In this document: positions 9,345-16,331 of the stretch, piece by piece
Layout: the number at the start of each line of letters is the position of its first letter
Numbering within the stretch: the stretch's first letter is position 1
Source of the DNA: CAXBNB01 sp040222275
GTDB taxonomy: Bacteria > Bacteroidota > Bacteroidia > Cytophagales > Cyclobacteriaceae
NCBI GenBank assembly: GCA_040222275.1
Contig: JAVKDJ010000049.1
Location: forward strand, 62,001 to 126,000
Length of the DNA stretch: 64,000 bases
Reading direction: 5' to 3'
The notes under the pieces: generated by a model
Databases searched by the model: none
What the model was told of the DNA's origin: nothing
The model's input: only the letters and a program-made list of their open reading frames with translations
Position numbers and translations under genes: made by a program

Positions 9345-9375
9345 TAAAAAAAGCCCGGATATTACTATCCGGGCT
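9345..9375 (-). terminator. Intrinsic terminator after the sulfite reductase gene
   Basis: Perfect 9-bp stem AGCCCGGAT/ATCCGGGCT (9352-9360/9367-9375) with a 6-base loop. On the minus strand it is followed by a run of T (7 A on plus, 9346-9352). It lies in the 64-base gap between sulfite reductase and the siroheme gene, so it should reduce read-through to siroheme synthesis and aguAB. Confidence 0.85.
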
Positions 9376-9397
9376 TCCTATAAATTTCTAATTCGTT

Positions 9398-11530
9398 TTA
9401 TGCCTGAACAGCCGCATCTACCAATTCAGAAACTGCTGTCTTTTGCACTTTGCCCATGAATGCTTCTGCCTGGGCCTGATAGTCCCTGGCAAAATCTTCT
9501 GATGGTTCATGTTTATTGATTTGCAGTACGGTTTCCCTAAAAGTCCCTTCGTTATCCCAAAGTTTATTTTCTGCAAATTCTTTATCAATGTTATCCATGA
9601 TGCCTGTCTGGGTGTTTACCTCAATCCCTTTATCAGTCAGCAATGCTTTGGCAGCATTGACGAAAGTGTTGTAAGAATGGTAAATAGAATCTGAGTATTC
9701 GCCAGCGTTAAGGGCATCTTTGGCCCAAACCAGTTTTTCTTCCGCATCAAATAGCAGCGTGGATACCAAATCAATGATAACACCTGCACATTCGCCTACT
9801 TCGGTTTCTACAACAAACTGCTCCGCCTTACCCCAATCGATGTAATCGGATGGCTGCAAAGTAGATTGGTCAGCAAATGGCTTCAACATTTGATAGAAAT
9901 AATCCTTTGTCTGCCGTCTGTAGTAGTCGGCATAGTATTCTCCATCCAGCCCATTCTCCTGATAATCTTCGAGCAGATGCCTCAAAACCTGAGGCCCTCT
10001 TTTACTTGGGATTTTGATGATCTTTTCAGACAAGTAACCTTCTCCATTGGGCCTTGCTCCTCCTCCTAACAATACCTGGAGGGCTGGAAACACTTTCTTA
10101 TTTTCCCTGTTTTTCAAAGAGCTTCCATGAAACCCTATAGAACCAATGCCATGCTGCCCGCATGAGTTCGGGCAACCACTGATTTTTATCTGAATGTCGT
10201 TATTGTGTATGAAGTCTGGGTATTCGTTGATGATCACCTTTTCGAGCTCCACCGCAATGTGTGTGCTATCAGACACACCGAGGTTACATGAATCTGTTCC
10301 CGGGCATGCCATTACATCTGCCGTACTACCAAAACCAGGCTCTGCCAACTTCAGGTTTTCAAGAGCCAGGAACAAACCACTTAAGGCTTCCCTGGTCACA
10401 TACCTCAAAACATATCCCTGGTTCACCGTTACCCGGATGTCGTCAGCGGCAAACTTCCTTACCACAGCTGCAAACTGGTGCGCTTTTTCGGCACTCATGT
10501 CCCCATTCGGCAACTTAATGGCTACACCAAAATAACCATCCTGCTTCTGGGCGAAAACGTTCGTTTTTTCCCAAGACTCATATTTTGATTGAAGGTTTGC
10601 AGGTATTTCTACGGCTTCTACCGGGGCAGCCAAAACCGGCTCAGGAACAATATTTCGATCTATCTTGTAGGTTTTTACACTCAATGACTTCCATTCTTCC
10701 TGTACAAGTTTGAGTACTTCTTCCAGCCCTAAATCATTCATCAAAAACTTGAAACGTGCCTTTACCCTTCTTTTTCTCTCCCCGTACCTATCGAACACAC
10801 GCAATACTGCTTCGGTGAATGGTATAATTTGGTCTTCTTCGAGAAATTCGTAGGCCAAAACAGCTGACACAGGCTGGGCGCCAAGCCCTCCTCCCAGCAT
10901 GATCCTAAACCCTCTTTTTTCAACTCCGTCAACCGTTTTTACTTTTGGGATAAATCCTATATCATGGATGAAGGAAATACCTGTATCCGCATCGCTTGAA
11001 GAAAATGAGATTTTGAACTTTCTACCCATTTCCTGGCACACCGGGTTTCGAAGGAAATACCTGAACGTTTCTTCCGCATAGGGTGACACATCAAATGGCT
11101 CTTGTGGATCAATGCCTGCTTTGGGTGAAGCGGTCACATTCCTGACTGTATTGCCACAAGCCTCACGGGTTGTGATACTATCCTGTTCCAATTTGGCCCA
11201 CAATTCCGGGGTTTTTGCCAGGCTCACATAGTGAATCTGGATGTCCTGACGGGTAGTGGCATGAAGGTTTCCGCTTCCATATTCTGTAGAAATATCGGCT
11301 ATCCTCTTCATCTGCTTTGTAGTCATTCGCCCAAAAGGTATTTTGATCCTTACCATTTGTACTCCTGGCTGCCTTTGCCCATAAACTCCCCTGGCCAATC
11401 TCAGGCTTCTGAATTTGTCAGGATCAATTTTTCCTTCCTGGAAAAGTTGAATCCTGTCTGCCAAATCGATAATGTCTTTTTCAACAACCGGATTGTTGAG
11501 GTCTTCTAGCTCAGTTCTAAAACTTCTCAT
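9398..11530 (-). CDS. Siroheme [4Fe-4S] sulfite reductase (ferredoxin type) with HEPN-like C-terminal extension
   Basis: Assimilatory siroheme reductase, probably reducing sulfite to sulfide with ferredoxin. Two ferredoxin-like/siroheme half repeats are visible: an N-terminal part with MVRIKIPFGRMTTKQM, HATTRQDIQIHYV and REACGNTVRNV, and a second with GYVLRYVTREALSGL. The four cluster cysteines occur as CPGTDSCNLG and ISGCPNSCGQHGIG, both intact. The reductase ends near residue 560; the rest to 710 is an extra helical domain (LFDAEEKLVWAKDALNAGEY then SDSIYHSYNTFVNAAKALL) that looks HEPN-like but lacks the RxxxxH RNase motif. Nitrite reductase is the alternative. Sulfite is favoured because the transcript leader carries a Cys-codon attenuator and a siroheme gene follows. 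A terminator closes the gene. Confidence 0.9.
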   Translation of the reverse strand: MRSFRTELEDLNNPVVEKDIIDLADRIQLFQEGKIDPDKFRSLRLARGVYGQRQPGVQMVRIKIPFGRMTTKQMKRIADISTEYGSGNLHATTRQDIQIHYVSLAKTPELWAKLEQDSITTREACGNTVRNVTASPKAGIDPQEPFDVSPYAEETFRYFLRNPVCQEMGRKFKISFSSSDADTGISFIHDIGFIPKVKTVDGVEKRGFRIMLGGGLGAQPVSAVLAYEFLEEDQIIPFTEAVLRVFDRYGERKRRVKARFKFLMNDLGLEEVLKLVQEEWKSLSVKTYKIDRNIVPEPVLAAPVEAVEIPANLQSKYESWEKTNVFAQKQDGYFGVAIKLPNGDMSAEKAHQFAAVVRKFAADDIRVTVNQGYVLRYVTREALSGLFLALENLKLAEPGFGSTADVMACPGTDSCNLGVSDSTHIAVELEKVIINEYPDFIHNNDIQIKISGCPNSCGQHGIGSIGFHGSSLKNRENKKVFPALQVLLGGGARPNGEGYLSEKIIKIPSKRGPQVLRHLLEDYQENGLDGEYYADYYRRQTKDYFYQMLKPFADQSTLQPSDYIDWGKAEQFVVETEVGECAGVIIDLVSTLLFDAEEKLVWAKDALNAGEYSDSIYHSYNTFVNAAKALLTDKGIEVNTQTGIMDNIDKEFAENKLWDNEGTFRETVLQINKHEPSEDFARDYQAQAEAFMGKVQKTAVSELVDAAVQA

Positions 11531-11557
11531 TGTCTTTGTGTGTGTTGTGCGAATAAA

Positions 11558-11588
11558 AAAGCCTTTCCCAAAGTTTTGAGAAAGGCCT
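11558..11588 (-). terminator. Leader (attenuator) terminator upstream of sulfite reductase
   Basis: On the minus strand: stem GCCTTTC/GAAAGGC (11586-11580/11567-11561) extended across one mismatch by CAA/TTG around an AACT loop, followed by TTTTTT (11560-11555). It lies 28 bases before the sulfite reductase ATG and downstream of the Cys-rich leader peptide, the position of an attenuator. It is too far (about 260 bases) behind glmM to be an obvious glmM terminator. Confidence 0.85.
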
Positions 11589-11611
11589 TCTATTATATTT
11601 TTATATCTAAA

Positions 11612-11710
11612 TCAAAATAAAAAACGAATACCCTTCCCTTGTATATGCATACAACAGCAGCAATATAAAAGTTGGTTAACTTGGGTAATATTGTTCAATT
11701 TATCAATCAT
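11612..11710 (-). CDS. Cysteine leader peptide (four consecutive Cys codons)
   Basis: A 32-codon reading frame, ATG at 11710 to TGA at 11612, entirely within the untranslated leader of the sulfite reductase gene. It starts MIDKLNNITQ and holds YCCCCMHIQGKG, with the four Cys codons TGC TGC TGT TGT at 11662-11651. Such a run is very unlikely by chance in an AT-rich intergenic stretch. About 60 bases downstream comes an intrinsic terminator, then the structural gene, the layout of amino-acid attenuators. Inference: ribosomes stall here when Cys-tRNA is scarce and a competing structure lets transcription continue. A candidate antiterminator pairing is GGGAAGG (11638-11632) with CCTTTCT in the 5' arm of the terminator. 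A promoter-like site places the RNA start about 32 bases before the ATG. The peptide itself probably has no function. Confidence 0.78.
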   Translation of the reverse strand: MIDKLNNITQVNQLLYCCCCMHIQGKGIRFLF

Positions 11711-11748
11711 CAATGTTTGCTAACAACGCAAATAATAATTTGAAGGTT

Positions 11749-11779
11749 CAAAGATACGGCAGAATTTTTGAAACACGAA
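11749..11779 (-). promoter_or_regulatory. Promoter for the Cys leader / sulfite reductase transcript
   Basis: Minus-strand -7 box TATCTTTG (11756-11749) matches the Bacteroidota consensus TAnnTTTG, with TTCG (one mismatch to TTTG) exactly 19 bases upstream at 11779-11776. The predicted start near 11742 gives a leader of roughly 210 bases containing the leader peptide and attenuator. Confidence 0.6.
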
Positions 11780-11847
11780 TCATAATGTAGCATTCTTTCA
11801 ATATTGACCTATTTTCAAGGGCCAAAAAAAGAAAGCTAAACCCGTAC

Positions 11848-13239
11848 TTACACAGTTTCTGTCACTATTTCTTTGATGTCCATCATCAGTTTGTTGGCCA
11901 GGTGCTCAGCAGTGGACTGGCTCTCCGACTCTGAGTAAATACGGATAATCGGCTCTGTGTTTGATTTCCTCAAGTGCACCCATTCCTTATCAAACTCAAT
12001 TTTTAATCCATCCACCTCATTGATGGGTTGCTTGGCATATTTTTCCTTCACCGCTTTCAGTACATTGTCTATGTCTATTTCGGATGTTAGGTCAATCTTG
12101 TTTTTCGAAATATGATAGTTGGGATACATGCTTCTCAACAGGGCTGCACTTTTACCAAATTTGGCCAGGTGGCTTAAAAAAAGTGCTATCCCCACCAGGG
12201 CATCACGACCATAGTGCAGTTCTGGATAGATGATCCCACCGTTTCCTTCACCCCCTATCACGGCGTTCGTGGCTTTCATTTTGTTTACCACATTTACCTC
12301 CCCTACTGCTGAGGCCTCATAGCTTCCTCCGTTTTTCAGGGTAACGTCTTTCAGCGCCCTTGACGATGACAGGTTGGAAACAGTATTTCCTTTGGTATTT
12401 TTCAACACATAATCAGCGATCATCACCAGGGAATATTCTTCGCCAAACGGCTCGCCCATTTCCGACACAAATGCCAGTCTGTCCACATCGGGATCTACGA
12501 CTATCCCCAGGTCGAACCTGCCTGACTCTACTTCCGAACAGATGGTGGTGATGTTTTCCGGAAGTGGCTCAGGGTTGTGTGGAAACTGTCCATTGGGCTC
12601 TCCGTAAAAAATCTCGTAGTTGTCCACTCCAAGTTTTTCCAACAGTATGGGAATGGCAATGCCTCCGGTAGAATTGACCGCATCCACTGCTATTTTGAAA
12701 TCCCTTTTTTTAATGGCTTCTACATCTACAAGGGGTAGTTCCAATATTTTGTCTATATGAAAGCCTATGTAGCTGTCATCTGTTTTGTAGTGTCCAATAT
12801 TTTTGCTGATGGCATAAGAAATATTTCCAGCCTCTGCTATCTCCAGTACTTCCTTTCCGTCCTGACCAGAAATAAATTCCCCGGCGGAGTTTAGCAATTT
12901 GAGGGCATTCCATCCCACTGGATTGTGGCTCGCCGTAATGATGATCCCACCACCTGCATTTTCGTTGGGTACGGCCATTTCCACAGTAGGGGTGGTCGAT
13001 AGCCCCAGATCCACAACATCAATGCCCATGGCCATCAACGTGGATGAAACCAACTGGGTGATGTAATTGCCAGAGGGGCGCGCATCCCTACCGATCACAA
13101 TTTTTTCTATCTGTGTTTTGTCCTTCACCCACTGGCCAAAAGCCGAGGTGAACTTCACAACATCATTGGGGGTCAGGGCTTCACCTTCGTGTCCGCCTAT
13201 TGTTCCCCTGATTCCAGAGATTGATTTTATTAAAGCCAC
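11848..13239 (-). CDS. glmM: Phosphoglucosamine mutase (alpha-D-phosphohexomutase)
   Basis: Phosphohexomutase converting glucosamine-6-phosphate to glucosamine-1-phosphate for peptidoglycan and LPS precursors. It has the phosphoserine loop IITASHNPVGWNALKLL, the metal site VVDPDVDRLAF, the sugar-binding loop GGEGNGGIIYPE and the C-terminal phosphate-binding motif RKSNTEPIIRIYSE. The GTG start at 13239 gives ALIKSISGIRGTIGG right at the N-terminus, as in relatives. The longer frame begins with TTG at 13266, inside a promoter-like -7 box, and would add nine unconserved residues. GGEGNGG is of the archaeal/Bacteroidota type; the E. coli enzyme has GGEQSGH. A phosphomannomutase role cannot be excluded by motif alone. 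Confidence 0.9.
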   Translation of the reverse strand: MALIKSISGIRGTIGGHEGEALTPNDVVKFTSAFGQWVKDKTQIEKIVIGRDARPSGNYITQLVSSTLMAMGIDVVDLGLSTTPTVEMAVPNENAGGGIIITASHNPVGWNALKLLNSAGEFISGQDGKEVLEIAEAGNISYAISKNIGHYKTDDSYIGFHIDKILELPLVDVEAIKKRDFKIAVDAVNSTGGIAIPILLEKLGVDNYEIFYGEPNGQFPHNPEPLPENITTICSEVESGRFDLGIVVDPDVDRLAFVSEMGEPFGEEYSLVMIADYVLKNTKGNTVSNLSSSRALKDVTLKNGGSYEASAVGEVNVVNKMKATNAVIGGEGNGGIIYPELHYGRDALVGIALFLSHLAKFGKSAALLRSMYPNYHISKNKIDLTSEIDIDNVLKAVKEKYAKQPINEVDGLKIEFDKEWVHLRKSNTEPIIRIYSESESQSTAEHLANKLMMDIKEIVTETV

Positions 13240-13263
13240 TTGTATATCCTGTTTAACGGGGCG

Positions 13264-13271
13264 CAAATCTA
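13264..13271 (-). promoter_or_regulatory. Possible -7 box of the glmM promoter
   Basis: Minus-strand TAGATTTG (13271-13264) matches TAnnTTTG perfectly; the -33 element 19 bases upstream (TTCT) is weak. It overlaps the in-frame TTG at 13266, so a transcript from here would start near 13257 and could use only the GTG at 13239. Confidence 0.45.
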
Positions 13272-13357
13272 GACAAAGCGCATCTATCGTAGAAGAAAAA
13301 TTCCGTATTTGAAAATGATTAAAATGGTTTGTGGTGCGTAATGTGCCTTGAAAGCCC

Positions 13358-13588
13358 TTATTTGAACTTTTCCATCACTTTGGTTACTTCCGAATCGGGG
13401 TTTCCACAAGCTTCGCCAGGGCCTACGGTTTTGCCGCAGTAGCCACAAGCCTCACCGGTTTTGTTCAGGTATGGATTTTGGGATGCACATGTGCCCTTGA
13501 ATTGACCGTTTTTAAGAAATAACAGCCTTACAGACATCATGATAAAAAATAATGCAATAAATCCGATTCCAAGTAATACAGTTGTCAT
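13358..13588 (-). CDS. Small Cys-rich membrane-anchored protein (NqrM/DUF539-like)
   Basis: A 76-residue protein with one N-terminal membrane helix (about residues 3-20, TVLLGIGFIALFFIMMSVRL) and a Cys-rich tail: GTCASQNPYLNK, then GEACGYCGKTVGPGEACGNP. Five cysteines, including a CxYC pair, suggest metal or iron-sulfur binding. The pattern of a short TM helix followed by GTCASQ and CGYCG resembles NqrM-like proteins, which help mature the Na+-pumping NADH:quinone reductase, but no nqr genes are nearby and the resemblance was judged by eye. It stands alone, divergent from mazG, and a TAATTTTG box at 13614-13607 on its strand could be its promoter. Confidence 0.75.
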   Translation of the reverse strand: MTTVLLGIGFIALFFIMMSVRLLFLKNGQFKGTCASQNPYLNKTGEACGYCGKTVGPGEACGNPDSEVTKVMEKFK

Positions 13589-13676
13589 ATTTAAAATATC
13601 TTAGTGCAAAATTAGACATAATTGAATTAATGTCGAGTTTTTTTACAAAACACTTTTGTGACACAAATCATTCAGC

Positions 13677-14483
13677 ATGCCTAAAACACCAGCGCAACCC
13701 GATCCCCAAAGGGCAAAAAAACTTGAAGCATTCGACAGGTTATTGACCATAATGGATGAGTTGAGGGAAAATTGCCCCTGGGACAAAAAGCAAACCCTGG
13801 AAAGCCTGCGCTACCTTACTATAGAGGAAACTTATGAACTCTCGGATGCAATTTTAGAAAATGACCTGAATGAAATAAAGAAAGAAATCGGGGATCTGAT
13901 GCTCCATATGGTGTTTTATGCTAAAATAGGATCGGAAAAAGGGAGCTTTGATATAGCAGATGCATTGAACGGTATTTGCGATAAGCTTGTACACAGACAT
14001 CCTCATATATATGGAGATGTGGAAGTTCAGGATGAGCAACAAGTGAAAGAAAACTGGGAAAAGCTGAAACTGAAGGAAAAGGGCAATAAATCTGTTCTTG
14101 GTGGGGTGCCACAGTCATTACCGGCTTTGGTGAAAGCCATGAGGATACAGGAAAAAGCCCGTGGTATTGGGTTTGACTGGGAGAAAAAAGAGCAGGTGTG
14201 GGAAAAAGTCAATGAAGAAATGACGGAGTTTGGTGAAGAAATAGAAAAAATACCTGCCAATATGGAAGCCGCAAAAAATGAGTTTGGCGACTTGCTATTT
14301 TCCCTGGTCAACTACGCACGATTTGTTGATATTGATCCGGAAGAAGCTTTGGAGCGCACCAACAAAAAATTTATCAAGCGGTTTCAGTATCTGGAAAACG
14401 AATCAAAAAAAGATGGCAAAAGCATGGCCGAAATGTCCCTGGCCGAAATGGATGAATATTGGGAAGAGGCTAAAAAACTGTAG
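13677..14483 (+). CDS. mazG: Nucleoside triphosphate pyrophosphohydrolase MazG
   Basis: Dimeric all-alpha NTP pyrophosphohydrolase that converts NTPs and dNTPs to monophosphates, cleaning the nucleotide pool. It has 268 residues, two MazG domains in tandem as in E. coli. The N-terminal domain shows NCPWDKKQTLESLRYLTIEE with the Mg-binding EETYELSDAI and KEIGDLMLHMVFYAKIG. The second has FDWEKKEQVWEKVNEEMTEF and KNEFGDLLFSLVNYARF. It starts at ATG 13677; ispF follows after 6 bases, so the two are likely co-transcribed. Confidence 0.96.
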   Translation: MPKTPAQPDPQRAKKLEAFDRLLTIMDELRENCPWDKKQTLESLRYLTIEETYELSDAILENDLNEIKKEIGDLMLHMVFYAKIGSEKGSFDIADALNGICDKLVHRHPHIYGDVEVQDEQQVKENWEKLKLKEKGNKSVLGGVPQSLPALVKAMRIQEKARGIGFDWEKKEQVWEKVNEEMTEFGEEIEKIPANMEAAKNEFGDLLFSLVNYARFVDIDPEEALERTNKKFIKRFQYLENESKKDGKSMAEMSLAEMDEYWEEAKKL

Positions 14484-14489
14484 AAACGA

Positions 14490-14972
14490 ATGAAACCAAA
14501 TATAAGAGTCGGATACGGTTATGATGTACACCGATTGGCAGAAGGGGTTCCGTTTTGGCTGGGAGGCATACAAGTAGAGCACCATTCGGGTGCTTATGGG
14601 CACTCTGATGCGGACGTACTCATCCATGTGATATGTGATGCCATGCTGGGAGCAGCCAATATGCGGGATATTGGGTTTCATTTTTCTGATACCGATCCTA
14701 AGTTCAAAGGCATAGACAGCAAGATTTTGCTCAAAGAAGTACTGGATCTGATAGCCACCAGGGGATACAAAGTCGGCAATGTAGATTGTACCATTTGCCT
14801 TCAGCAGCCTAAGGTGAATCCTTACGTGCCCCAAATGAAAGCATGCCTGTCGGAAGTGATGCAGATACCGGAGGAGGACATATCTATCAAAGCTACTACT
14901 ACCGAAAAGCTGGGTTTTGTAGGCAAGGAAGAAGGTGTTTCAGCCCATGCAGTAGTGTTGATTTATAAGTAA
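14490..14972 (+). CDS. ispF: 2-C-methyl-D-erythritol 2,4-cyclodiphosphate synthase
   Basis: MEP-pathway enzyme forming the cyclic diphosphate from CDP-ME 2-phosphate. It has 160 residues, the usual length. The zinc site is visible as RVGYGYDVHRLAEG (Asp and His) and the later GAYGHSDADVLIHVICDAML. FHFSDTDPKFKG and the C-terminal ISIKATTTEKLGFVGKEEG are family signatures. It follows mazG by 6 bases. dxs, the first enzyme of the same pathway, is at 38369-40282, so the organism uses the MEP route. Confidence 0.98.
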   Translation: MKPNIRVGYGYDVHRLAEGVPFWLGGIQVEHHSGAYGHSDADVLIHVICDAMLGAANMRDIGFHFSDTDPKFKGIDSKILLKEVLDLIATRGYKVGNVDCTICLQQPKVNPYVPQMKACLSEVMQIPEEDISIKATTTEKLGFVGKEEGVSAHAVVLIYK

Positions 14973-15006
14973 TCGAATATCTTTATAAAAAGATTTGAAT
15001 AGTCTC

Positions 15007-15294
15007 ATGGTCAGCAAGGAACAAAAAGAGCATATTATAGCTCAGTTAATACCTTATAATCCCACCCAAATAGGAGTTTTTGGCTCCTATTCCAGAGGGG
15101 AAGAAGCCACTGATAGTGACCTTGACATTCTGGTTTCCTTTAAAAAGCACCCCAACTATTTCCAGCTAATTGAAATGGAAGACTCACTCAACTCTATTCT
15201 GGGACTGAAGATAGATTTGGTGACGAAAAAAGCATTGCACCCAAAGCTACGCCCTTTTATTGAAAAGGATTTATGCATTATTTATGACGAGTAA
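15007..15294 (+). CDS. mntA: MNT-type nucleotidyltransferase, antitoxin of a HEPN/MNT module
   Basis: A 95-residue minimal nucleotidyltransferase. The motif GSYSRGEEATDSDLD fits GSx10DxD, and a third acidic residue follows in LGLKIDLVTKKA. MntA-type proteins neutralise a HEPN toxin by AMPylating a tyrosine next to its active site. The HEPN gene begins inside this one, 11 bases before its stop, the standard arrangement of such pairs. The start was placed at ATG 15007; the frame also opens at a TTG four codons earlier. A promoter-like TATCTTTA at 14978-14985, with TTG 17 bases before, lies in the tail of ispF, so the pair may be expressed independently. Confidence 0.9.
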   Translation: MVSKEQKEHIIAQLIPYNPTQIGVFGSYSRGEEATDSDLDILVSFKKHPNYFQLIEMEDSLNSILGLKIDLVTKKALHPKLRPFIEKDLCIIYDE

Positions 15295-15646
15295 GAGCAT
15301 ACCGATTTATTTGGAACATATGCTGGAGAGTATTGAGAAAATTCAGCATTACACAATTGATGAAGATTTAGAGTCTTTTTTGGCAAAAAGCATAGTGCAA
15401 GATGCCGTTATCAGAAACTTTGAAATAATTGGTGAGGCAGCAAAACAAATACCTGAAGAAGTAAGAAAGCGGCATTCTGAGGTTGAATGGAGAAAAATGG
15501 CTGGGATGCGAGACAAATTGATTCATGACTATGTAGGTGTGGATCTTTGGGCGGTGTGGGGAGTTGTGGATGAAATATTGCCTTCCCTTAAACAACAATT
15601 AATGAAAGTACTGGCAGCAGAAAAAGATAAACCCTCTCAAGTTTAG
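15284..15646 (+). CDS. hepT: HEPN-domain ribonuclease toxin (HepT-like)
   Basis: HEPN toxin (formerly DUF86), 120 residues from ATG 15284 (MTSKSIPIYLEHMLESIEKI). It carries the catalytic and regulatory motif RDKLIHDY, i.e. Rx4HxY: Arg and His form the RNase site and the Tyr is the residue that MNT partners AMPylate in studied systems. VRNFEIIGEAAKQIP-like helices (here VIRNFEIIGEAAKQIPEEVR) and WRKMAGM are typical. It overlaps the mntA stop by 11 bases. mnmD starts 1 base after its stop, so the module is packed into a housekeeping gene string. Cellular target unknown. Confidence 0.9.
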   Translation: MTSKSIPIYLEHMLESIEKIQHYTIDEDLESFLAKSIVQDAVIRNFEIIGEAAKQIPEEVRKRHSEVEWRKMAGMRDKLIHDYVGVDLWAVWGVVDEILPSLKQQLMKVLAAEKDKPSQV

Positions 15647-15647
15647 T

Positions 15648-16328
15648 ATGCTCGAAATCATTAAAACCAAGGACGGCTCGCATTCGTTGCTGGTGCCGGA
15701 AATGAACGAAACCTACCATTCGACCCACGGTGCACTTACCGAGTCGCAATATGTGTTCATTGAGAAAGGGCTGGCCTATTTTCATGAAAAGTTTACCAAC
15801 CAAAAAACTATCCACGTACTGGAAGCAGGCTTTGGAACCGGGCTCAATGCCTTGCTTACCTTTTTGTATGCCACCGAACATGATTTGGATGTGGTTTATC
15901 ATTCACTGGAAACCAACCCTATCGACTCTGGCATAGTCAGCCAACTCAACTACCACGAACAGCTGGCATACCCAAAGGCAAAGGAAACCTACGAAATGCT
16001 GCATCAGGCCGAATGGAATAAACCAGTAAGAATCTCCGGGAATTTTTCTTTACAAAAAATAAAACAGCCACTGCAGGAGTATGAATCGATGGCCAACCAA
16101 GTCGATGTGGTCTATTATGATGCGTTTGCACCTTCCCGGCAACCCGACATGTGGCAGCCAGAGTTATACGCCAAGCTTTATAAGCTAATGAAATCAAATG
16201 GCATATTCGTTACCTACTGCGCCCAGGGACAATTCAAGCGCGACCTGAAAGCGACAGGTTTTGAGGTGGAAAAACTACCCGGTCCTCCGGGAAAAGCAGA
16301 GATGACGAGGGGGGAGAAAGTAATATAG
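15648..16328 (+). CDS. mnmD: tRNA 5-methylaminomethyl-2-thiouridine methyltransferase (MnmD type)
   Basis: SAM-dependent methyltransferase of the MnmC(m)/DUF752 family that completes the mnm5s2U modification at the tRNA wobble position. It has 226 residues and is a stand-alone methyltransferase without the FAD oxidase half of E. coli MnmC. The SAM loop is LEAGFGTGLNALLTFL, and the family signature VVYYDAFAPSRQPDMWQPEL is followed by IFVTYCAQGQFKRDLKATGF and LPGPPGKAEMTRG. It lies directly after hepT (1 base) and converges on the very large gene that ends 3 bases away. Confidence 0.92.
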   Translation: MLEIIKTKDGSHSLLVPEMNETYHSTHGALTESQYVFIEKGLAYFHEKFTNQKTIHVLEAGFGTGLNALLTFLYATEHDLDVVYHSLETNPIDSGIVSQLNYHEQLAYPKAKETYEMLHQAEWNKPVRISGNFSLQKIKQPLQEYESMANQVDVVYYDAFAPSRQPDMWQPELYAKLYKLMKSNGIFVTYCAQGQFKRDLKATGFEVEKLPGPPGKAEMTRGEKVI

Positions 16329-16331
16329 TAA

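Noticed and set aside
11531..11750. SAM-type riboswitch in the sulfite reductase leader
   Set aside because: No SAM-I core sequence or kink-turn pattern was seen, while the Cys-codon ORF with terminator explains the leader.
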